Below are positions 24,333 to 32,388 of a DNA stretch of 45,480 bases, one piece after another (the stretch's first letter is position 1; each line of letters begins with the position of its first letter). The DNA lies in the NCBI GenBank assembly GCA_964389805.1, contig CAYMFU010000037.1, positions 1-45,480 of the forward strand. The letters are read 5' to 3'. The stretch comes from JAGTVG01 sp964389805 (lineage in GTDB: Bacteria > Bacteroidota > Bacteroidia > Cytophagales > Cyclobacteriaceae). Under the pieces are notes generated by a model. It was given only the letters and a program-made list of their open reading frames with translations. It was not told the DNA's origin and ran no database searches. The position numbers and the translations under genes were made by a program.

Positions 24333-27176
24333 TCAATCTAAATTGTACATTTCCCGGATCACGCTAAAGTCCATTTCATATTCCGGGTCAAATGCCTCGC
24401 TTTCCATATATTTATACAGACTGTACAGCATTTGCTTGGCCTCAAGCCTGTTCTTATTATCTTTAATCAGATCGATCCCGGAAATGATCAGCTTACCATT
24501 GCCGACTTTCACCTCAAAAAGGAGTGCCAGGCTTCTGTTGGTTACCCAATCATCGATTACCCGAACAATGGGTTTTAATTCCGGGGAAAAGTGATCTAGA
24601 ATGATGGCATTGGAATGACTCATGGCATCCCACCATTGCCAGTTGGAATGGTATTCAGTAGGAAAACCGGCCAGGGCAGGATGTTCCGGATCGCAAAGGA
24701 TACCCAAGGTATGGGGTTTCTGCTTCCCTGTCCACGCCGTATTCCAGAAGATACTTGAGAAGCCGATGCCAACATTTCGGCCATATTTTTCCGTTATCCT
24801 GTCTTTCACAGGTACAAACAGGACTTTGCCCCCTTCCTCAAGAAATTTGATGGTTTTTTTATTTAAATCACGAACGATCATGATCTCATCCTTATTCGGA
24901 ATGACTTCCTCAATCCCTGGATAAACCCAGATATCCCAACTGTTTGAAAATCCCGACACCTGAACCTCCAAAATTAATTTTTGAGGTATATCAATTGATT
25001 CGGCACGGGATGAAATATTCCCTATCCTGATGCCATTCCCAATTGGAATATCCAATTCCTGGAACACACCCTCATCCACTATTTGATCCTCCACTGTTTT
25101 CAGGGCCCAGGAAGGCTGGACTTGATCGAGTGGTGCAGGTCCGAAATGAGCAACTTCTATAACAGCTTCAATTCTTTCACTATTTTTAAATACCCTTTTC
25201 TTCCAACGGACTAATGGAACGGTCTGGTTGCAGAACCGGCTGTATTCTTCAGGTGAGATGTAGCCTTTCTCTTCCCAAAAGGGATCCAGTACCCCGACCA
25301 GAGCAGTACCCTGACCCGGGAAATCATGGAGGTCGAGCAGCTGGAATCCTGCCATGTCTTTTGTCCGCAAAGCTGCTTCGATGTCTGCTTTATAACATAA
25401 TGCCTGCAATTTACCTGAGGCCAGCAGGAAGCTGTCGGCGAGGTGTCCCATGTGATTTTCCTCAAGTGATTCCCTAAAAATCTCAAAGTTTCGGGCTTTT
25501 AGTACGCCATCATATTTCTCTATCTCCCTGAAGTTGGGATAAACGCACCACTGACCGATCTCGTGACTTACGTAGGGCATGGATACTTTTTGAATGATTT
25601 CTTCAAAGTCATAATCCGTTCGAGGTGGTTCCTTATTGATGATGCTGTTCAGCTCCTGACCCCAGCCTTGTATCCGTGCCTCCGGTGCATTGAAATAATC
25701 TACACTTTCAATATATGGCCAGCCTGCGGCACCGGTATATACCCTCCTGGAATCTATCTTTTTGAAGTGATCAATGAACTCAGCCAGAAATTCCACCTGG
25801 TTTTTCCCTGCCGGTTCATTGCCATAGGCCATCATGCAGAAGGAAGGATGGTTCCCATAGGCTTCCAGGATATGATCTGCTTCCTGGTAAAGCCATGGAT
25901 CTATCGGCTTAGCATCACCCACAGATGATCCCTGGTTGGCCCAGCTGGAACACTCCACCTGCAAATAAACACCCAGATTGTCCGCAGCTATAAATGCTGC
26001 TTCGGGGGGACACCAGGAATGGAAACGCATATGGTTCAAACCGTGGGCCTTGAGTACTTTCAGGATCCTGGTCCACTCACCAACATCCGTTGAGGGATAC
26101 CCTGTTTTTGGGAAGATGGCACATTCGAGAGTGCCTCGTAAGAGGACAGGCCTCCCATTGACGGTAAATTGTGTTCCTTCGGCCTTGAATTCGCGCATCC
26201 CGAAATTGACCTGCTTCTGGTCGGTTCCCAGGGAGGTTACAAGAATCACCTCCATAGTGTATACATTCGGATTGAATTCATCCCATAATTTGACAGCATC
26301 ACCCATTGGGAATTTGAATTCCAGGTTTTGATCCCCTTCAATATTTATTTCCCTTGTAATTGATGAACTCAGGATCATATTTCTTTTAATCATCAGGGGG
26401 TGCAATGTGATCGATCCTTCCTGTGTAATGCCTGTGAGGTTCTGGATCCTTGTTCTTACGATCACGGTATTGCTATCGATATCCGGAAAGACCTGAACAT
26501 TTTGGATATATACCTTTGGTCTGGCATTCAATAAGATTTCACCTACGATACCGTTCCAGTTCGACTGGGTATGTTCGGAAATGCTATGGGAGTTGATCCC
26601 CGGATTGATCTCCTTTATACTGTTGTCTACCCGGATGCTTAAACGGTTGCTTCCTGCATTCAGGAATTTGGTCAAGTCATAGATATGGGCGGTTCCTAAT
26701 GTATTTTTCATCCCAACCTTTTCCCCGTTAACCCACAGTTGTGTTTCCCAGTGGGGCCTTTCAAGGATAAGTTCTACATATTTCCCTTTCCAGTCGGCAG
26801 GGATATTCACTTCTTTATGGTACCAGGCTGCTCCTATGTAGTGCTTCACTGGCTGCAACCAGAAAGGGATCTTTATATTACCTTCCTCCCTGTACCTGGA
26901 ATATTTTTCTTCTGTGAACCATGAGCGGTCAATAATAGATCCTGTCCATTTTGAATTCACACCAATATCGTTTCCCTTTCCATTTTCTGCCATCGATCCG
27001 GGTAAGGTAACGGTTTCAGGGAAGGTCTGATTGAACCAATTCTCATTTATCCCTTCGTCGAGTGAATCGATTTTAAAGTTCCAGGTGCCGGCAAGGTTTA
27101 TCTGATTGATTGAAGGCTGTGCGCATGCGGAATACAACAGGAAACACAGAACAGGAGTAATTTGAAAAAGTTTCAT
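24333..27176 (-). CDS. GH2 beta-galactosidase/glucuronidase-type lipoprotein
   Basis: The product has 947 residues. The leader ends in YSAC (Cys18), a plausible lipobox. Residues 25-220 are the GH2 jelly roll (AAWYHKEVNIPADWKGKYVEL, QLWVNGEKVG), 221-330 the immunoglobulin-like domain, and 335 to about 640 the TIM barrel, with RPVLLRGTLECAIFPKTGYPS, NHMRFHSWCPP, acid/base Glu454 (YGNEPAG) and probable nucleophile Glu539 (VSHEIGQW). About 300 extra C-terminal residues include a segment resembling a glutamine-amidotransferase-like fold (IKFLEEGGKVLFVPVKD), often found in long GH2 and GH42 proteins. It is co-transcribed with the GH39-like and sialidase-like genes. Exact specificity is unknown. 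Confidence 0.9.
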   Translation of the reverse strand: MKLFQITPVLCFLLYSACAQPSINQINLAGTWNFKIDSLDEGINENWFNQTFPETVTLPGSMAENGKGNDIGVNSKWTGSIIDRSWFTEEKYSRYREEGNIKIPFWLQPVKHYIGAAWYHKEVNIPADWKGKYVELILERPHWETQLWVNGEKVGMKNTLGTAHIYDLTKFLNAGSNRLSIRVDNSIKEINPGINSHSISEHTQSNWNGIVGEILLNARPKVYIQNVQVFPDIDSNTVIVRTRIQNLTGITQEGSITLHPLMIKRNMILSSSITREINIEGDQNLEFKFPMGDAVKLWDEFNPNVYTMEVILVTSLGTDQKQVNFGMREFKAEGTQFTVNGRPVLLRGTLECAIFPKTGYPSTDVGEWTRILKVLKAHGLNHMRFHSWCPPEAAFIAADNLGVYLQVECSSWANQGSSVGDAKPIDPWLYQEADHILEAYGNHPSFCMMAYGNEPAGKNQVEFLAEFIDHFKKIDSRRVYTGAAGWPYIESVDYFNAPEARIQGWGQELNSIINKEPPRTDYDFEEIIQKVSMPYVSHEIGQWCVYPNFREIEKYDGVLKARNFEIFRESLEENHMGHLADSFLLASGKLQALCYKADIEAALRTKDMAGFQLLDLHDFPGQGTALVGVLDPFWEEKGYISPEEYSRFCNQTVPLVRWKKRVFKNSERIEAVIEVAHFGPAPLDQVQPSWALKTVEDQIVDEGVFQELDIPIGNGIRIGNISSRAESIDIPQKLILEVQVSGFSNSWDIWVYPGIEEVIPNKDEIMIVRDLNKKTIKFLEEGGKVLFVPVKDRITEKYGRNVGIGFSSIFWNTAWTGKQKPHTLGILCDPEHPALAGFPTEYHSNWQWWDAMSHSNAIILDHFSPELKPIVRVIDDWVTNRSLALLFEVKVGNGKLIISGIDLIKDNKNRLEAKQMLYSLYKYMESEAFDPEYEMDFSVIREMYNLD

Positions 27177-27229
27177 ATGAGTAAGATAAAAATACTGAAC
27201 CTAAGATAGGGATTTCTGTTTAAAAACAC

Positions 27230-28306
27230 TTACGACATATCCAGACTGTAGATCTTCAGCGCTTTTTCTTTTCCCCTTAGATTAAAATCCCCAACAAATT
27301 CCTTCCTGAATTCATTCAAACGGATCAGTTTCTCTTCCACGTGTTCGGAAATCAGAAGGTCTTTGTTTAGTACCTTGCACTGTTCCTGGATCCTTGCTGC
27401 TGTGTTCAATACATCTCCGTGATAGGCGATTTCCCTTTTGATGTCCCCGATCTCAGCAACGGTAACTACGCCCATATCCATTCCCCCTTTGAATTCAGGA
27501 ACGGTATTGTATCTCTTCATGTAGTATTCCCTTCGGTTCTCAAGTCGTGTCTTGTAGGCAAAAAACATGCCTATCGATCTAAGGGTTTGATTTTTATCCT
27601 TGATCTTCCAGCTTAAAACCACTTCATCACCCACGTACTGATATATGTCGGCATTGTATCGGATTACGATGTCTGTCAGATCATGGTAACAAGTCCTCAA
27701 TAGTTTGCTGTATGTATTATGTCCAAGATTTTCCGCGATCGAGGTCGATCCTTTAAGGTCAAGAAACAGAAAGATCCTGTTTTCGTCCTTTGGCCGATGG
27801 TATTTTCCCGATACCAGGTTTTTCAAATTTCCGGGCCCAAGTTTCCGGTTGATCTGAACGATGAAATTCATTAACAAAACAGTAAATAAGAAGTATCCAA
27901 CCCATGAAATTAAAAAATTTGGGGTCATGACGAAATGTACGTTTTCCGGTTCTTTTAGTGGCCCGAGATGGAAAATATAGAAAGTGCCGAATACGAGGAA
28001 TACGACTACCAGGGCCATGACCAGATACAATACGGTTTTGAACAGTATGATCACACCGAATGATTTCCTCCGGATGGCCGTTTTGTCTGTAATTATGTCA
28101 ATAAGCGAAAATGAAAAACCAAAGAGAACTGCGCCCATAAGTAATTCCAGATGAACATACCAGGAGCTAAGATATTCCTTCATAATGCCATCCTCCATAA
28201 AATCCAGCATCCCCCAGGCGGATATTAAATACATGTAATAAATAATCATCCAGGCTATAATCGGGAATAGCCATTGGTTGTATATTGATCTGTATCTTGA
28301 TCTCAT
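27230..28306 (-). CDS. Four-helix membrane class III nucleotide cyclase
   Basis: The 358-residue product has four membrane helices (about 12-31, 51-70, 84-110, 131-150) and a cytoplasmic cyclase domain from about 175. Metal-binding Asp183 (FLDLKGST) and the Asp of YQYVGDE are present, as is the transition-state pair Asn/Arg in GDVLNTAARI. The substrate-selecting positions are not the usual Lys/Asp of adenylate cyclases: Gln sits before YVGDE, and Ala sits in IAYHGD. The product, cAMP, cGMP or another nucleotide, is therefore uncertain. There is no extracellular sensor beyond short loops. Its stop is 53 bp from the start of the GH2 gene on the same strand, so it probably leads the glycosidase operon. 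Confidence 0.88.
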   Translation of the reverse strand: MRSRYRSIYNQWLFPIIAWMIIYYMYLISAWGMLDFMEDGIMKEYLSSWYVHLELLMGAVLFGFSFSLIDIITDKTAIRRKSFGVIILFKTVLYLVMALVVVFLVFGTFYIFHLGPLKEPENVHFVMTPNFLISWVGYFLFTVLLMNFIVQINRKLGPGNLKNLVSGKYHRPKDENRIFLFLDLKGSTSIAENLGHNTYSKLLRTCYHDLTDIVIRYNADIYQYVGDEVVLSWKIKDKNQTLRSIGMFFAYKTRLENRREYYMKRYNTVPEFKGGMDMGVVTVAEIGDIKREIAYHGDVLNTAARIQEQCKVLNKDLLISEHVEEKLIRLNEFRKEFVGDFNLRGKEKALKIYSLDMS

Positions 28307-28501
28307 AATATTTGTTTTTTTATCAGATTCCTGAATTGGCCTTAATTTAATAAGATATCATGTTATTTAAAATTCATCAATAGACTTATCCAAATTCAAC
28401 ATGGTCTTATCAGGCTAGGATAGTGATGCTAATTTATTATCTGAAATCCGATCAATGATGAATAAATTTTGTGTTAAAGATGTTTCAGCCTGAACTAAGT
28501 T

Positions 28502-29803
28502 TTAAGGATTCAGGTCAGGATACTGCCACGGCTCCCGGTAGGTCCTTTTCATCAGCGAGGAGGCCTCCGGATCCTCCAGGATCTTTTCAGTTTCCCCATC
28601 CCATCGGATCTGCCGGCCGGTCTTGTATGCGATCATGGCAAGCAGGCTCATAGTAGTTGCACGGTGAGATGATTCAATTCCGGCTACTGGCTGTTTTTTC
28701 CCTTCGATGGCATCCAGAAAATCCTTCCATAGTTCTTTGATGTTTTGCCCGTCCGGATCATGCATGCCATGTTCAATATGAATAGGCGATTCATTCCTGT
28801 CATTAGGATAAAAAATAGTCCCATCATAGAATCCCATAAATAGTACACCTTTGGTACCATAAAAATAGGTGCCTACCGGGGACTTTTCAGATCCTGAACC
28901 TCCCAGCCTCCTGTGTTCCCATTCTACAATAAAACTATCAAAATCAAAGGTTGCGCTTTGGTAATCCGGTGCATCATAGCCACAACCTGGATTTACCATG
29001 CCCCCGGTTGAATAGATCTTTTTAGGATATTGTTCTTCTGACCACCAAAGTATCTGGTCCATCCAATGCACTCCCCAATCCCCAATAGTACCATTTGTCA
29101 TATTCAGATATTTCCTGAATCCACGGGGATGAACCGATGGTTCGTAAGGCTGATAGGCGGCCGGCCCTAGGTAAAGGTCCCAGTCCAGGTATTCGGGTGG
29201 GTTATCCAAAGGTTTAACCATGGTAGTAGTTGTTCGGCTGTATACACAGGCCCTGATCATTTTAACATCACCAACATCTCCCTTTCTCAGCATTTCCTGT
29301 CCCTGGATAATATGTGGAGAAGTGCGCCGGTGCAAACCCACCTGGATCACCTTACCGTATTTCTTCTGTGCAGAAACGATGGCTTTGCCTTCATTGATGG
29401 TATGCGCTATGGGTTTTTCCACATACACATGACAGCCTGATCGCATTGCATCAATTGTCTGAAGAGCATGCCAATGCTCAGGTGTGGCAATGATGGCAAT
29501 ATCTGCTTTAAGATCATTAAGAAGCTCCCTGTAATCTGTATATTTCTTCGGACGATTACCCATTAATGTCTCAACCCTTTTGGCCGTTTCTTCGACCAGG
29601 TTCTTATCTACATCAGAAACGCCCACTATTTCGCAGGCACCTGAAATCATAGCTTCCCCAAGAATATTATTCCCCCACCAACCTGCTCCGATCAATACTG
29701 TTTTGTACTTCCTGTTTTGTGAAGGAATTAAAAAATTACCAGCTGGCTGAGAAAATGCCAGACCGGCAATTGAGGATTTTCTAATGAACTCGCGCCTTAT
29801 CAT
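28502..29803 (-). CDS. Tat-exported Gfo/Idh/MocA-family oxidoreductase
   Basis: The 433-residue product starts MIRREFIRKSSIAGLAF, a twin-arginine signal, so it is folded with its NAD(P) cofactor before export. The Rossmann fold opens with TVLIGAGWWGNN, and YVEKPIAHT carries the catalytic Lys of the EKP motif. The Gfo/Idh C-terminal domain holds GDWGVHWMDQILWW. It is expected to oxidise or reduce a sugar hydroxyl, often at C3 of hexosides in Bacteroidota. It is 195 bp upstream in coordinates of the cyclase start and 129 bp from the reductase on the other side, so it is probably its own unit. The substrate is unknown. Confidence 0.88.
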   Translation of the reverse strand: MIRREFIRKSSIAGLAFSQPAGNFLIPSQNRKYKTVLIGAGWWGNNILGEAMISGACEIVGVSDVDKNLVEETAKRVETLMGNRPKKYTDYRELLNDLKADIAIIATPEHWHALQTIDAMRSGCHVYVEKPIAHTINEGKAIVSAQKKYGKVIQVGLHRRTSPHIIQGQEMLRKGDVGDVKMIRACVYSRTTTTMVKPLDNPPEYLDWDLYLGPAAYQPYEPSVHPRGFRKYLNMTNGTIGDWGVHWMDQILWWSEEQYPKKIYSTGGMVNPGCGYDAPDYQSATFDFDSFIVEWEHRRLGGSGSEKSPVGTYFYGTKGVLFMGFYDGTIFYPNDRNESPIHIEHGMHDPDGQNIKELWKDFLDAIEGKKQPVAGIESSHRATTMSLLAMIAYKTGRQIRWDGETEKILEDPEASSLMKRTYREPWQYPDLNP

Positions 29804-29932
29804 GATATTGTTCTTGAATTATGATTCAAAAGAAATTAACAAACAATGCCTAAATTATGAAACATTTGGAATGAAAAGGGATATTATAGAGATTAGTTTG
29901 AGATTTATACCAAAGCGAAAAATCCACCTGCC

Positions 29933-30949
29933 TTAGGGTTCTTCAGAAACCTGCACGATCAATTTCCCGGAATGAGAACCATCAAACAACCTGTTCATGG
30001 TTACCGGTGCATTTCTCAGACCATCTGTTATGTCCACTTTATAATTGACCTTCCCCTCGGCAAACCACCCAGCAAGTTTTGTGATCGCTTCCTCAGCCCT
30101 GTCAAAATAATCCAATACGATAAAACCTTCAACCCTGGCACGTTTGGTCAGGATATTGCCATAATTATAAGGACCGGGGACCGGATTCTCGGCATTATAT
30201 TGAGATATTAATCCACAGGTAACAATTCTGGCACGAATGTTTATCAATGCCAGAACTGTATCAAGGATTTTTCCTCCAACATTGTCGAAATACACATCGA
30301 TGCCATCCGGGCAGTATTCCTTAAGTCTTCTAAATACTGATTCTTTTTTGTAATTTATGGCGGCGTCAAAACCAAGTTCATCGGTTAGCCACTGACATTT
30401 TTCTTCAGTACCGGCAATACCCACAACCCGGCAATTCATGATCTTCCCAATCTGGCCAACCAAAGAACCAACAGCACCAGCGGCAGCAGAAACAACCAAT
30501 GTCTCACCAGCTTTCGGCTTACCGATTTCCAGAAGTCCAAAATATGCCGATAACCCAATATGGCCAAATAATCCAAAATGAGCTGTTAATGGAACTGGTA
30601 ATTCCTTGGGCAGGACGGTCAAACCTGTTCCATCGGAAATGAAATATTCCTGCCACCCAAGCATTCCCTGGACAATGTCATTCGGGGTGAAATCCGGATT
30701 TTGCGATTCTTCTACAACCCCTATGGCAATACCCCTCATAACTTCTCCTATTTGTACTACAGGAAGGTAAGAATCGGCTTTGATCCATCCACGGTTTGTA
30801 GGATCGATCGATAGATATATTACCCTTACCAGCACCTGGCCCTGTGAGATTTCATTGAGTTCAACTTCTTTCCATTCAAAATCAGATTCTTTCGTCAAGC
30901 CAACCGGGCGGGAGGCCAGACACCATTGACGGTTAGTTCTTTCAGTCAT
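29933..30949 (-). CDS. NADP-dependent zinc-independent MDR reductase (CurA/PTGR-like)
   Basis: The 338-residue product has the family N-terminus (NRQWCLASRPVG, then VRVIYLSIDPTNRGW) and the cofactor motif VSAAAGAVGSLVGQIGK, the AxxGxxG type of NADPH-dependent medium-chain reductases. No zinc ligands are seen. YFDNVGGKILDTVLALI and CGLISQYN are typical of the curcumin reductase, prostaglandin reductase and LTB4 12-hydroxydehydrogenase branch, which reduces alpha,beta-unsaturated ketones and aldehydes in the cytoplasm. It could detoxify reactive enones. It has no clear functional link with its neighbours. Confidence 0.93.
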   Translation of the reverse strand: MTERTNRQWCLASRPVGLTKESDFEWKEVELNEISQGQVLVRVIYLSIDPTNRGWIKADSYLPVVQIGEVMRGIAIGVVEESQNPDFTPNDIVQGMLGWQEYFISDGTGLTVLPKELPVPLTAHFGLFGHIGLSAYFGLLEIGKPKAGETLVVSAAAGAVGSLVGQIGKIMNCRVVGIAGTEEKCQWLTDELGFDAAINYKKESVFRRLKEYCPDGIDVYFDNVGGKILDTVLALINIRARIVTCGLISQYNAENPVPGPYNYGNILTKRARVEGFIVLDYFDRAEEAITKLAGWFAEGKVNYKVDITDGLRNAPVTMNRLFDGSHSGKLIVQVSEEP

Positions 30950-31005
30950 TATACAGGATATTAAGAGATTAAACTTTAATTATGCAAATTTACAAAATAT
31001 AGCAC

Positions 31006-31131
31006 TCAATGACCCGCAAATTCACTACCATCACTATGGACGGTTGCGATATCACTCACCAGGGATTCATATAGATCTTCAGTTTCATTCGCCCGCTTAC
31101 GAATATAATGCCTCAATGCCTTAAGTTGCAC
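31006..31131 (-). other. Possible 41-codon ORF or gene fragment overlapping the AraC gene end
   Basis: A GTG at 31131 opens 41 codons ending at TGA 31008-31006, in a different frame from the AraC-type gene, whose last 11 bases it overlaps. The peptide is strongly coding-like: a basic amphipathic helix (LKALRHYIRKRANETEDLYE) followed by an acidic stretch. The same frame is open a little upstream inside the regulator gene. It could be a translationally coupled small protein or the tail of a decayed gene. I recognise no family. Confidence 0.3.
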
Positions 31132-32278
31132 GTCTGATATTTCTGGACTTATTTTTGAACTCGCTTGGGGTTATACCTGTAAATTTCCTGAAAGCCGTAT
31201 TGAAAGAAGATTTAGAGTTAAATCCTGCATCATACATCATCTCTAAAATGGTCATTTTTTGATCCGGTGGATTTTCTATGAGTGTGGCTGCATACTGGAT
31301 CCTGTATTTATTTACATAATCAAAAAATCTCAGTCCAATACTATTATTAATTACTTGTGACAGATCCCTGACACTGATATCAAGTTTTTGAGAAAGGTCT
31401 TTTATGGACAGATCAGGATCCAGGTATGGCTTGTCAGATTCCATGAAAAGGGTCAATTGACCTTTGATCCTGGTTATATCTGCTTCAGTTAAGAAAGAAG
31501 TAGAATACTTGGGAACGATTTGTAATTCCTCGGTGCCTATCCCTGAGAATATCTCAGGTTGTTTTAATGATTTGAATAAGGTAACCGTAATGAAAATGAA
31601 TAATAGAAAAATGTAGAGGTACATCATTCCAGTCGGCATCTTCTCTTCCCATCTGAAATACTGATTTAATACCACTGTGATCAGGCTGAAAAATATTACG
31701 AACGACCCGATAAGCATATACTTTAACCAGGAAAGCCTTATTTTTTCCGCATTTGAAATCATATTGGATAAAATATCCTGATACATAAGAATGGTTCGGA
31801 ATGCTACGATAATGTAGGTTAAAACATACCCGAGGATCAAAGCACTGCTTCCCCAGATCAGTATGCTTTGATCAGTCAAAACGTGTTGAAGATATGTTCT
31901 TTTATAGTCAATGGATTGAATATGAAAAGTAAAGATCGATAACATCACAAAAAAAGTAAATGGAATTGCATGTATAAGGTGTTTTTTTCTTAACCTGAAA
32001 TCTTTATAAATCACGGATTGGGTATATAGGAGCAAACAGGGCCCCAGCAACCATAAAAGGTTGTTAAATATATAGGCCATAAAAGGATAATCCACATATA
32101 TATAATATGCAGCATAAAGATCAAACACCCATAAGCCGTAAAATAGAAAAAGAAATCCGAGTAGTTTATTGCTGAGGTCCTTTCCTTTTTTGTGTGTAAA
32201 CAAAAACAGACTTACAAAGAGAAATAAAAATATTACAATGAAAACCGGTGTTTGTATGAAACCTGGAGCGTTATCCAT
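31121..32278 (-). CDS. Membrane-bound AraC-family transcriptional regulator
   Basis: The 385-residue product has seven hydrophobic helices in residues 8-235, such as FIVIFLFLFVSLFLFTH and YMLIGSFVIFFSLITVVL, then a cytoplasmic linker. The C-terminal AraC-type double helix-turn-helix spans about 280-382: LSIKDLSQKLDISVRDLSQVIN and ILEMMYDAGFNSKSSFNTAFRKFTGITPSEFKN. This 7TM-AraC layout is common in Bacteroidota and suggests sensing within or across the membrane while the HTH binds DNA. The ligand is unknown. It lies 110 bp downstream of the Lnt-like gene on the same strand; the regulator may act on that gene or on distant ones. Confidence 0.92.
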   Translation of the reverse strand: MDNAPGFIQTPVFIVIFLFLFVSLFLFTHKKGKDLSNKLLGFLFLFYGLWVFDLYAAYYIYVDYPFMAYIFNNLLWLLGPCLLLYTQSVIYKDFRLRKKHLIHAIPFTFFVMLSIFTFHIQSIDYKRTYLQHVLTDQSILIWGSSALILGYVLTYIIVAFRTILMYQDILSNMISNAEKIRLSWLKYMLIGSFVIFFSLITVVLNQYFRWEEKMPTGMMYLYIFLLFIFITVTLFKSLKQPEIFSGIGTEELQIVPKYSTSFLTEADITRIKGQLTLFMESDKPYLDPDLSIKDLSQKLDISVRDLSQVINNSIGLRFFDYVNKYRIQYAATLIENPPDQKMTILEMMYDAGFNSKSSFNTAFRKFTGITPSEFKNKSRNIRRAT

Positions 32279-32388
32279 TTTGTCTATAAAAGAGATTTGT
32301 CATTATTTGTTTTAATATGGATTACCAACATAAAAATCCTTAAGACTTTTAAATGAATATTATACTAGCATTAAATGCAAAATTAAAA

